Below are positions 1 through 7,019 of a stretch of DNA of 8,149 nucleotides, in pieces (within the stretch, counting starts at the first letter, position 1; every line of letters begins with the position of its first letter). The DNA comes from Planctomycetota bacterium (GTDB lineage: Bacteria > Planctomycetota > Planctomycetia > Isosphaerales > Isosphaeraceae). The DNA is taken from positions 1 through 8,149 of the forward strand of contig JAKBCQ010000074.1 of the NCBI GenBank assembly GCA_021807585.1, given 5' to 3'. The notes below the pieces were generated by a model that did no database searches, was not told the DNA's origin, and saw only the letters and a list, made by a program, of their open reading frames with translations. The translations under genes and the position numbers were made by a program.

Positions 1-1249
1 ACGCTCCGATCGCATCGGACTGGCCGATCACACGGCCGCCGCGAACTCCGCCCCCGGCGAAGACCGCCGAAAACACTTTCGACCAGTGATCGCGCCCCGG
101 CTTTTCGCCGGCGTTCTGCTTGCTCAGCTTGGGAGTGCGGCCGAACTCTCCGGTCACCACCACGAGCGTCTCGTCGAGCAAACCGTGAAGCTCGAGATCG
201 TCGAGCAAAGCCGATACGCCCCGGTCGGTCGGCGGCAACAGATCGTTCTTCAAGCGATCAAAAATATTACCGTGCGAATCCCATGTTTGTACGCGTCCCA
301 TGTTCACTTGAACGATCGAAACCCCCGCCTGAACGAGCTTGCGCGCCAGGAGGAGCGATTGTCCAAACATATGCCTGCCGTAGCGATCGCGGAGTTTGGG
401 GTCTTCGCGGGTCAGATCGAACGCGTCGGCGACTTTTCCCGATAGCAAAAGTGAAAACGCGAGTTCGCGTTGGGTTGAGAGTGAATCTTTCTCCCCGCCC
501 GAGTTTCCCCAGGCGGCGATCGTATCGCGATCGGCGGCGAAATCGTTGAGCAGGTCGCGCCGGCCTTTCAACCGTTCGACGGTGAATCCGTCGGGGAGAG
601 AAAGGCTTTCGACCTTGAAATTGGGGCGATTGGGATCCTGTTTAATTTGCCAGGGATCATATTTTGGTCCCAGGAAGCCGGCGTGCTGTCCAGGCCAGGT
701 GAGCGGGCCTTCGATGAGGAACGTCGGCAGCATGACGCCGCGCGGCAGGCCCTCGCTATTGGGACGAAGGCATTCCAGTCCCGACGCGTAGCAGGGGTAA
801 TCGTCGCGCGACGCGATTTTGTCGAAGAACGCCCCCGGCTGCGAGTGTCCCGTAAGGATCTCGTGCGTTCCATTTAAGTGATTGCGATATTCGTGCGACA
901 TCGACCGAACGACCGCGAGCTTATCGGAACGTTCGGCGAGCATCGGCAGGTGTTCGCCGAAAAAGACGCCGGGGATTTTGGTGGCGATCGTTTTGAAGTC
1001 GCCGCGGATCGCGTCGGCGGCTTCGGGCTTGGGGTCGAACGTTTCGTGGTGGCTCGGCCCGCCCGTCAAAAAGACGAGGATCATCGACTTGATGCGGGGC
1101 TTGAGCGGGGCTTTACCGCCGCTCGTTCCTTTCGCCGACGCTTTGCTCGCGATGAGACCGGGTGTTCCCAATCCGAGAAACGCCGAGAAACCCACTTGGA
1201 GGAATTCGCGGCGGACAAGGCCCGTTCGGTGGATATGGGGAACGGTCAT
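1..1249 (-). CDS. DUF1501 domain-containing protein, Tat-exported, C-terminus cut by the window edge
   Basis: The reading frame runs from the ATG at 1249 to the left edge, giving 416 residues without a stop. AAGGAG at 1261-1256 lies 6 nt upstream and fixes the start. Residues 12-20 (VRREFLQVG) form a twin-arginine motif, followed by a hydrophobic stretch to about residue 34, so export by Tat is predicted. DUF1501 hallmarks follow in order: FLTGGPSHHETFDPKP at 60-75, RSMSHE at 115-120, GEFGRTP at 367-373, GRDHW at 385-389 and a Gly-rich GGGVRGGRVIG segment at 399-409. DUF1501 proteins belong to the alkaline-phosphatase-like/sulfatase fold group; their substrates are largely unknown. In planctomycetes they often sit beside DUF1549/DUF1553 cytochrome-like genes. 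No such partner is visible here, though one could lie beyond the left edge. The family call is firm; the reaction is unknown. Confidence 0.95.
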   Translation of the reverse strand, partial: MTVPHIHRTGLVRREFLQVGFSAFLGLGTPGLIASKASAKGTSGGKAPLKPRIKSMILVFLTGGPSHHETFDPKPEAADAIRGDFKTIATKIPGVFFGEHLPMLAERSDKLAVVRSMSHEYRNHLNGTHEILTGHSQPGAFFDKIASRDDYPCYASGLECLRPNSEGLPRGVMLPTFLIEGPLTWPGQHAGFLGPKYDPWQIKQDPNRPNFKVESLSLPDGFTVERLKGRRDLLNDFAADRDTIAAWGNSGGEKDSLSTQRELAFSLLLSGKVADAFDLTREDPKLRDRYGRHMFGQSLLLARKLVQAGVSIVQVNMGRVQTWDSHGNIFDRLKNDLLPPTDRGVSALLDDLELHGLLDETLVVVTGEFGRTPKLSKQNAGEKPGRDHWSKVFSAVFAGGGVRGGRVIGQSDAIGA

Positions 1250-1466
1250 CGTCGGCTCCTTTCGGTCGAATGTACGAATTTCATGGGGTGGGATTTCGGC
1301 TCGGGCGGGTTACCGGAGAATGTTTAACAACAATCTAATATATCGGACGCGAGCGCCGCGGGCAAGAGCGCGCCCACGCCGATCTGGATGACTCGATTCC
1401 GCCCCGATCTCGCCGTCTCAAGTTCCAAATAAAAATATAGAAATACATGCGCATATAGTTGCGGCT

Positions 1467-1484
1467 CGGAGATCGCGTTCTCCG
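1467..1484 (-). terminator. Possible terminator hairpin downstream of the secA paralogue
   Basis: CGGAGA and TCTCCG are perfect inverted 6-bp arms around a 6-nt loop, about 45 nt past the secA stop. On the minus strand the hairpin is followed, about 20 nt later, by a T-rich tract (1446-1428). The gap makes it a poor intrinsic terminator by the usual rules. The same AT-rich patch could instead hold the DUF1501 promoter (TATATT at 1439-1434), but I see no matching -35 box. The rest of 1250-1529 shows nothing else I can name. Confidence 0.3.
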
Positions 1485-1529
1485 TGTAAACATAAGGATA
1501 AGCGAAATTTTGAAATCGGGCCGAGGGGC

Positions 1530-3479
1530 TCAGCCCAAAACGGGATTGAGGCCCATGTTTTTGCGCATCTCGGCGCGTTGTTTCTCGTATTGCATCAGCA
1601 GTTTACGATCGCGGAAGTGCTGTCGTTCCTTTTTGGCCTGGGCGCGGAGGATCATGCGGCGCATCGGACCGCTCGTCAGCTCGCCTCGTCCTTTGTACCG
1701 GGCGCGAATCCGTTTGGCGGGCTTTTCGCCGAACGCCTCAACGATTTCGTCTTCGAGCGAGACAAAAAACTGGCAGTGCCCGGGATCCCCCTGACGCGCG
1801 CATCGACCCGCGAGCTGACGGTCGATGCGCCTGCTTTCGTGCCGTTCGGTGCCGATAACATGGAGCCCGCCGCTCTGGGAAACTCCGTCAAACAGCTTGA
1901 TGTCGGTTCCGCGACCCGCCATGTTCGTCGCGACGGTCACTTTCCCCTGTTGGCCCGCCAACGAAACGATCTGCGCCTCGATCTCGTGATTCTTCGCGTT
2001 CAACACCTGATGATCGATCCCCGCCTCGGTTAAAAGCGAACTCAACTTCTCGGATTTTTCGATCGAACGCGTGCCGATCAAAATCGGTACTTGATGTTGA
2101 TGCAGTTCAATGATGCGGCGCGTGATCGCCTGGAACTTTTCGAGCTCGGTCGAAAAGACGCGATCTTTGATCCAAACGCGTCGGCCCGGCTTGTTGGTGG
2201 GAACGCGGAACACGCCGACTTTGTAAATCCGCTTCAGTTCGCGCGCGTCGGACGTCGCGGTTCCGGTCATCCCCGCGAGCTTCTTGTACTTGAGGAAGAA
2301 ATCTTGAACCGTCACCCGCGCCGCGGTGATCGTCTCGAGCGTGATCTTCAAACGTTCCTTCGCCTGAATCGCCTGATGCAGGCCGTCTTGCCATTGCCTG
2401 CCGGGCATCATTCGGCCCGTGAATTCGTCGACGATCACCACCTCGTCGCCGGCGACGACGTAATCGCGATCGCGCAAATACGCGATCTGAGCGCGTAAAG
2501 CCCGTTCGACATATTCATATAACCCGTCGACAGTTAAGCTGACGAACGCCGAATGCCCCGCGACGGATTGCGTTTTCCGCCGTCCGGTGAGCGTCAGCTC
2601 GGCCTTGCGTTCGGCGGGGTCGTATTTGAAATCCTTGGTTCGAACCAGGGTCGCGGCGAGTTCGTCGGCGCCGTAATACGCCGCCGCCTCCTCCTGGGTG
2701 GGTTGATTGTTCGCTCCGATGATTAACGGCGTTCGCGCCTCGTCGATCAAAATACTGTCGGCCTCGTCGACGATCGCGAACCGATGACCGCGCTGAACCG
2801 GCGTTTCCCCCTCGGAATGAATCCCTCGACCGAGAAACGCTTGTTCAAATGATTTGCGGTGAGTATCGCCTAGATGCAAGCGCTTGAGCTCGTCGCGGAG
2901 GAAATCGAAACCGAATTCCTTGCTCGTTCCGTAGGTGATGTCGCACGCGTATGAAGCTCGGCGAACTCCATCGCTTTGGCCGGTGAGGATTCGGCCGACC
3001 GACATGCCCAGCAAGCCGTAAACCGGAGTCATCCATTCGGCGTCGCGATTGGCCAGATAATCATTAACGGTAACGACATGAACGCCCTTGCCCGTCAACG
3101 CGTTTAAAAACGCCGGCAATGTGGCGACGAGCGTTTTTCCCTCGCCCGTTTCCATCTCGGCGATCATCCGATTGTGGATCGCCATGCCGCCGACGAGTTG
3201 AACGTCGAAATGGCGCTGGCCGATCGTTCGTTTCGCGGCCTCACGCGTGAGCGCGAACGCCTCGACGAGCAAATTGTTGAGATTTTCGCCGAGCTTGGAT
3301 CGATTGCGGAGCGATCGGCTTCGTCCTCGAAGCGCATCGTCGGTTTCTTTGGTAAGCGTCGGCTCGAGCGCGTTGATCCGTTCGACATCGAGCGCGAACC
3401 GGCTGAGCCGCCCCGCGTGCGTCGAAACCGCCAAACTCTGCACCTGATTCATCCAGTTAGGACCGAGTCGATTCGCCAT
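1530..3479 (-). CDS. Short SecA-like preprotein translocase ATPase (truncated paralogue)
   Basis: The product has 649 residues, against roughly 800-1000 for housekeeping SecA. Visible in order: HFDVQLVGGMAIH at 90-102; Walker A METGEGKT at 109-116; the preprotein cross-linking region at about 200-350, with Walker B VDEAD at 237-241 and IDEARTPLIIG at 245-255; VDEFTGRMMPGRQWQDGLHQ at 350-369; MTGTA at 404-408; TNMAGRGTD at 518-526; and motif VI QLAGRCARQGDPG at 555-567. Both nucleotide-binding domains look intact, so ATPase activity is likely. The chain ends about 80 residues later, in what aligns with the start of the helical scaffold (QHFRDRKLLMQYEKQRAEM). The helical wing, the two-helix finger and the zinc-binding tail are absent. 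Motif VI has Ala where SecA usually has Arg (QLRGR). I chose the ATG at 3479 over a TTG at 3545 because only the ATG has a Shine-Dalgarno sequence. The gene follows ftsQ by 148 nt. It is probably a specialised paralogue rather than the essential SecA. Confidence 0.93.
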   Translation of the reverse strand: MANRLGPNWMNQVQSLAVSTHAGRLSRFALDVERINALEPTLTKETDDALRGRSRSLRNRSKLGENLNNLLVEAFALTREAAKRTIGQRHFDVQLVGGMAIHNRMIAEMETGEGKTLVATLPAFLNALTGKGVHVVTVNDYLANRDAEWMTPVYGLLGMSVGRILTGQSDGVRRASYACDITYGTSKEFGFDFLRDELKRLHLGDTHRKSFEQAFLGRGIHSEGETPVQRGHRFAIVDEADSILIDEARTPLIIGANNQPTQEEAAAYYGADELAATLVRTKDFKYDPAERKAELTLTGRRKTQSVAGHSAFVSLTVDGLYEYVERALRAQIAYLRDRDYVVAGDEVVIVDEFTGRMMPGRQWQDGLHQAIQAKERLKITLETITAARVTVQDFFLKYKKLAGMTGTATSDARELKRIYKVGVFRVPTNKPGRRVWIKDRVFSTELEKFQAITRRIIELHQHQVPILIGTRSIEKSEKLSSLLTEAGIDHQVLNAKNHEIEAQIVSLAGQQGKVTVATNMAGRGTDIKLFDGVSQSGGLHVIGTERHESRRIDRQLAGRCARQGDPGHCQFFVSLEDEIVEAFGEKPAKRIRARYKGRGELTSGPMRRMILRAQAKKERQHFRDRKLLMQYEKQRAEMRKNMGLNPVLG

Positions 3480-3487
3480 CTTCCCGT

Positions 3488-3494
3488 TCTCCAC
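3488..3494 (-). promoter_or_regulatory. Ribosome binding site that sets the secA paralogue start
   Basis: On the minus strand GTGGAGA places GGAG 9 nt before the ATG at 3479. The in-frame TTG at 3545 would add 22 residues with no similarity to SecA N-termini and has no purine-rich site before it, so the ATG is preferred. Confidence 0.65.
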
Positions 3495-3549
3495 CGCGTT
3501 TCGGCCGTTTGAGAGTCGCGCCTGGTCGCCGCACCGCGCCTTCAAACAA

Positions 3550-3577
3550 CGGGACGGCGAATCGATCGATTGTCCCG
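3550..3577. repeat. Inverted repeat in the secA leader
   Basis: CGGGAC (3550-3555) and GTCCCG (3572-3577) are inverted arms enclosing the perfect 12-bp palindrome AATCGATCGATT (3560-3571). It lies between the ftsQ stop and the secA start, next to a second hairpin. It could be an RNA structure or a protein-binding site; the sequence does not decide. Confidence 0.4.
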
Positions 3578-3585
3578 ATTGATCG

Positions 3586-3620
3586 GTCGATTCGGATCAG
3601 ATCGATGCGATCCGATCGAC
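3586..3620 (-). terminator. Hairpin directly after the ftsQ-like gene
   Basis: GTCGATTCGGATC (3586-3598) pairs with GATCCGATCGAC (3609-3620), giving 12 base pairs with one bulged base and a 10-nt loop. It begins 7 nt after the ftsQ stop codon on the minus strand. No U-tract follows, so it could be a Rho-independent-like attenuator, a transcript-end stabiliser or a processing site rather than a full terminator. Its core GATCCGATCG recurs in the hairpin at 7991-8023. Confidence 0.4.
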
Positions 3621-3627
3621 TTCGCGG

Positions 3628-4869
3628 CTAGCGTTTCGGCGTTTTGGGATGCACCAGAATGCTTTGCGCCGAGAATTCCACGTAATCGCCGGTTCGAAGC
3701 GTCTCCGGGCCGTCGTGCTCGATCCAGTCGCGGAGGATCGCCCATTTCTTTTCGCCCGAGGGCGTTCCCGGTCGCTCGGAACCCGGAGCGTCGCCCCAAA
3801 GAACCATGATTTTCCCCGTCAGTTGCACAAACAGTCCGGCGGGATATTGCGCGTGGATGAATTCGACCCTACGCGGCTTGCGACCGCTTCCCAACGGCGG
3901 ATTTTGGCGATCTTTGAGGAATTTGGCGAGCCGAGCCGCGGCGACGGCGCGCGGGTTCGGCTTGGAGTAATCGTCTCGTTCGGTCCGCTTCGACCAAACA
4001 ACTCCGGGCGCGGTCGACGACGGAGCTTCGAGCCCGTATATCGGCGGCAAGACGCCGCTCGCTCCCAAATTAAGTTCATCGGTCGGCAGAATCACACCGT
4101 TGGAATCAAGATAAACCGGGATGTTTCCCTTAATCGACGCGACCGCGGCGGGCTCGCGATATTTGAGCCGCACGATCACGCGTCTCGGGTATTTCAGCTC
4201 GACCCGCTCGACCTCCTCGATCCAGGGAGAATGAAGTTGAAAGTCGCGACGTAAATTTTCGGGGTCGGTGGTGAGAATCGAAGCCGATTTGGGACGTTTC
4301 GACGCGGTTCGAACACGTTCGAGCAAACCCTCTTTGCCGAGCTTGATCCAGCCTGGAGGCGCCGGATCGAGCTCGATATCGGCGAACGCGAAGCGATATT
4401 CGGATCGGTCGTTCAACGTCGCTTCGAGGGAACGTCGGAGCCTCCCTCCGCCCAAAGAAATCAGCGCCACAACCGCCGTTCCAAGCGTGACGAACGCCGC
4501 GACGCGCGCCCACAAAAGCCGGCTCGGCGCCGCTGCGCCGAGCGATTCAGTCGGCTTCGGTTGGGCCGGCTTACGCTTGCGCGACGGCGGTTTTTCGTCG
4601 GATTGGCGCGTCGGTTCGCCTTGCGTCCGGTCGCCTTGCGTCCGGTCGCCTTGCGTCGGCTCGCCGCGCGGGGGCGTCCCGTGATTCACCGGCACGAGCG
4701 AACCCTGATCGGCGGGCGGGGATGCGTTCGAGAAAGGCTGGGGAACGGGTTCCGTGGGCATCGTTCCCTCGATCTCGCGATCCGCCGCGACCTCGACCGT
4801 TCGATCCTGTTCCGGCCCCCTGGACACGCGCTTCCGTTTTGATCCGGTCGAACCGGTCTTTCGCATCAT
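3628..4869 (-). CDS. ftsQ: FtsQ/DivIB-like cell-division protein
   Basis: The product has 413 residues. Residues 1-117 are polar and probably disordered, rich in Lys, Arg, Pro and Gln, with a 5-residue tandem repeat at 73-87. One transmembrane segment spans about 118-140 (LLWARVAAFVTLGTAVVALI). The extracytoplasmic part has a POTRA/FtsQ pattern: DPENLRRDFQLHSPWIEEV at 202-220, then VELKYPRRVIVRLKYREPAAV at 223-243 and PVYLDSNGVILP at 251-262. The C-terminal region at about 305-405 has a second alpha/beta pattern. This is the single-pass topology of FtsQ/DivIB, the bitopic scaffold linking early and late divisome proteins. The cytoplasmic tail is longer than usual. The ATG at 4869 is 13 nt past the murB stop and has only a weak GGTGA-like site, so coupling to murB translation is likely. 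Sequence identity in this family is low, so the call rests on topology, the POTRA-type motif and the murB neighbour. Confidence 0.8.
   Translation of the reverse strand: MMRKTGSTGSKRKRVSRGPEQDRTVEVAADREIEGTMPTEPVPQPFSNASPPADQGSLVPVNHGTPPRGEPTQGDRTQGDRTQGEPTRQSDEKPPSRKRKPAQPKPTESLGAAAPSRLLWARVAAFVTLGTAVVALISLGGGRLRRSLEATLNDRSEYRFAFADIELDPAPPGWIKLGKEGLLERVRTASKRPKSASILTTDPENLRRDFQLHSPWIEEVERVELKYPRRVIVRLKYREPAAVASIKGNIPVYLDSNGVILPTDELNLGASGVLPPIYGLEAPSSTAPGVVWSKRTERDDYSKPNPRAVAAARLAKFLKDRQNPPLGSGRKPRRVEFIHAQYPAGLFVQLTGKIMVLWGDAPGSERPGTPSGEKKWAILRDWIEHDGPETLRTGDYVEFSAQSILVHPKTPKR
4616..4660. repeat. Three tandem 15-bp repeats inside ftsQ
   Basis: The unit TCGCCTTGCGTCCGG occurs at 4616-4630 and 4631-4645, with a diverged copy at 4646-4660. 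Fifteen bases keep the frame, and the minus strand encodes QGDRT, QGDRT, QGEPT at residues 73-87 of the FtsQ-like protein. The near-identity at the DNA level suggests recent slippage within the disordered cytoplasmic tail, where length change is tolerated. Confidence 0.9.
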
Positions 4870-4882
4870 CGAATCAACAGAT

Positions 4883-5764
4883 TCACCAGATTGGTATTTG
4901 TACTTCCAATTGATATCCGGTTCGGTTCGTCACTTCGCTCCGAACATGATCGATCAACTGGATCACGTCGGCCGAGGTCGCCCCGGGATGCGCCACGATG
5001 AAATTGGGATGACGGTCGGAAACCTCGGCGCCGCCGATCCGCACCCCCTGCATCCCCGCCTGGTCGATCAGGTACGCCGCCGAGATCTCCGGGGTCGGAT
5101 TTCTAAAAATACACCCACACGATTGATAACCGTAAGGTTGACGTTCTTTTTTAACGATCCAGATTTTCCGCATCCTCCGCACGACCGAGTCGGGATCTTC
5201 CTCGTCGAGTTCAAACTCGACCGAGAGGATCACGGGTTCGTCGAGATTCGACGAGCGGTAGGAAAAGCTCAGTTCATCGTGCTCACGCGCCTGGATCTCG
5301 GCGGTTGAATCAACGACGACGACGCGCCGCGCCAGCGGACCGATGACGCCCTGGCGCCCTCCCGCGTTGCCTCGCACCGCGCCCCCGACCGTTCCCGGAA
5401 TGCCCGTGAGGATTTCAAGCCCCGCCAACCCGGCGCGTGCCGCGCGTGAGATCAAAGCCGTCAGCGGAACCGCCGCGCCCGCATCGATACGACGTCCATG
5501 GATTTGAACATCCGAAAGCGCAGGGCTTTCCAGATGTATCACCAAACCGTCGACTCCCTCGTCGCGAACGAGCACGTTCGATCCGCCGCCGAGAATTCGG
5601 ATCGGCATCGATTCTTGTTTGGCCCACCGCACGAGAGCCGGCAGTTGCTCGATCGTTCGAGGACGAGCCAAATACCGCGCCGCGCCTCCCAATCGAAACC
5701 ACGTGTGAGGAGCAAGCGGCTCGTCGATCCGAACGATAGGCGCCAGTGCGTCGGGAACCTCCAT
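4883..5764 (-). CDS. murB: UDP-N-acetylmuramate dehydrogenase MurB
   Basis: This FAD enzyme reduces UDP-GlcNAc-enolpyruvate to UDP-MurNAc with NADPH, the second committed step of cytoplasmic peptidoglycan precursor synthesis. The product has 293 residues, normal for the compact type II form. FAD-binding motifs are ILGGGSNVLVRDEGVDGLVI at 57-76 and GIPGTVGGAVRGNAGG at 121-136. SFSYR at 166-170 holds the conserved Tyr-Arg pair. CGCIFRNP at 216-223 is the catalytic segment, with Cys218 where E. coli MurB has the proton-donating Ser; such Cys variants are known in type II MurB. GGAEVSDRHPNFIV at 244-257 and Glu287 near the C-terminus complete the active site. The ATG at 5764 is preceded by GAGG 7 nt upstream. 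It is the first gene of the murB-ftsQ unit. murC, its frequent neighbour, is not upstream. Confidence 0.97.
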   Translation of the reverse strand: MEVPDALAPIVRIDEPLAPHTWFRLGGAARYLARPRTIEQLPALVRWAKQESMPIRILGGGSNVLVRDEGVDGLVIHLESPALSDVQIHGRRIDAGAAVPLTALISRAARAGLAGLEILTGIPGTVGGAVRGNAGGRQGVIGPLARRVVVVDSTAEIQAREHDELSFSYRSSNLDEPVILSVEFELDEEDPDSVVRRMRKIWIVKKERQPYGYQSCGCIFRNPTPEISAAYLIDQAGMQGVRIGGAEVSDRHPNFIVAHPGATSADVIQLIDHVRSEVTNRTGYQLEVQIPIW

Positions 5765-6181
5765 CGATCAACCTCGAATTGGGCGTGTCGCACCGATCGG
5801 CGTAATCGCCGCGGAATTGGTGATACTTTCGCCGACCCCGTTCTTTTGAAAATAGCGACTTCGGTGATCGGCGCCGTCGTCAACGAGCCAAGCGCGATCG
5901 ATCTTCGGCCGACGATCGTCTCGTCGCGTTTCGGTCGTATCCTAGCCGCGTTGATGAAGAGCGTCAAGAAAGACGAACGGTTCGGCAGGATCCGCGAGCG
6001 GCTCGATCCGATTCGTTCGCCCGATCGAACGATCAAAATCGAACTTTCGATCAGCCCGTGCAATCCGGAAAGCCACCGATATCAGGTAATCCACTCAATC
6101 CAACAGACGACGCAATGAGCGGAATACAACCAGCCGGACAGCCTGGATCGGAATCGGAAAGTCGACTTCGACCCCGATCGT

Positions 6182-6218
6182 AGACGCCCAGGGTCTCCCC
6201 TGAAAGAAGACGCCCAGG
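6182..6218. repeat. 11-bp direct repeat, 26-bp period
   Basis: AGACGCCCAGG occurs at 6182-6192 and again at 6208-6218, with unrelated sequence between. Only two copies exist, so chance or a small duplication both remain possible. Confidence 0.45.
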
Positions 6219-6980
6219 ATCGCCGAGCGCCGCCGAAAGTAGAAGCTGAGAGTTACCGATGTTGCGGAATGACCGGCAAAGTGCGAGTGAACCTCATTTC
6301 AACGGGCGTCATCCTGATCGCGACGGCGCGTTTCCGCACGCGACGAATGGTGACGCGTGTTGATTCGAGCCGGAAACGCCGTGCGAGCGAACGAACATCG
6401 ACCGCGACCGCATGGCGTCGGCGACGACGGTCGAATCGTGATATTCGGCGTCACTTTGTTGAAATGATTGTTATGTGATATTACTTATATAAATTTACTA
6501 GTTTGGATCGCCGTCACGATCGGGTGAGCCGGTTTCGGATTGGAAATCGACCTGAATCCGGTTCGGCCGGTTTCGCAATGATGTTATTGATGTTAATCCG
6601 AAATTGGGCCGGCGCACCCGGGCTGATGCGAAGTGAAGGTGACAAAGATCGAGTTTTACACTTTTGGGAACCAAAGTCGAAGAAAATGAATGCGTCGCCC
6701 GACGTTTGTCGTTCAGGCGTTCGGCCTGATTTCAGAAAACTTATCTATAATGATACATCGCGATCGATTCGCCGATTTCCAAGGTTTCACTCCGGGCTCC
6801 GATCTCTCGGGTCTTTAGCCTGAATTCGGATTTCGTCCGACCCCGTTGCATACCGAAAAGCGGAAACCTCAATATTCGTCTGTTTTGAAGCGCCCGCTCT
6901 TGGGACGTTTCAAGGTTTGGGTGTCCGGGTATCATGTCCGCGAGAATTCGGGTGGAATGTCGGCGATTTACTTTCCCGTT

Positions 6981-7019
6981 GATTGACCTCGATCAATCTC
7001 TCCGGGTATCACATACAAT
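6981..7019 (+). promoter_or_regulatory. Candidate promoter and overlapping operator of the FAH-family gene
   Basis: TTGACC (6983-6988) and TATCAC (7007-7012) are separated by 18 nt and match the sigma-70 boxes at 5 and 4 of 6 positions. TACAAT at 7014-7019 is an alternative -10 but lacks a -35 box at the right distance. A perfect inverted repeat GATTGA-N6-TCAATC (6981-6998) covers the -35 region, the position expected for a repressor or a class II activator. A regulator responding to sugar acids would suit the downstream enzyme, but that is inference. Confidence 0.45.

Noticed and set aside
878..1391. Two overlapping plus-strand frames opposite the DUF1501 gene
   Set aside because: The minus strand carries the clear DUF1501 protein with Tat signal and ribosome site; these frames are shadows.
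1525..1536. GGGC-TGA-GCCC inverted repeat spanning the SecA stop codon as a terminator
   Set aside because: The stem is only 4 bp with a 3-nt loop and no U-tract directly follows; too weak to call.
2091..2498. Plus-strand frame opposite the SecA paralogue
   Set aside because: It lies wholly antisense to well-conserved SecA motifs and is explained by codon bias.
3480..3545. Upstream TTG start adding 22 residues to the SecA paralogue
   Set aside because: No ribosome site precedes the TTG and the added residues do not look like a SecA N-terminus; the ATG at 3479 has GGAG at a good distance.
5539..6063. Minus-strand frame of 174 codons overlapping the start of murB
   Set aside because: It overlaps murB by over 200 nt in another frame, is rich in Arg and Ser, has no recognisable motif, and murB itself is certain.
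5765..6118. A murC gene expected upstream of murB
   Set aside because: Minus-strand translations here show none of the Mur ligase motifs; the cluster really lacks murC at this place.
6269..6478. Plus-strand frame of 69 codons
   Set aside because: Its Arg-rich composition with a run of five Arg is typical of out-of-frame GC-rich DNA, and no supporting signals are seen.
6503..6823. Plus-strand frame of 106 codons in the intergenic region
   Set aside because: Third positions are not G/C-rich as in the real genes, the start is TTG without a ribosome site, and no family is recognised.
6741..6935. Minus-strand frame of 64 codons
   Set aside because: No ribosome site, no motif, and it overlaps a TATAAT-like element; nothing supports translation.
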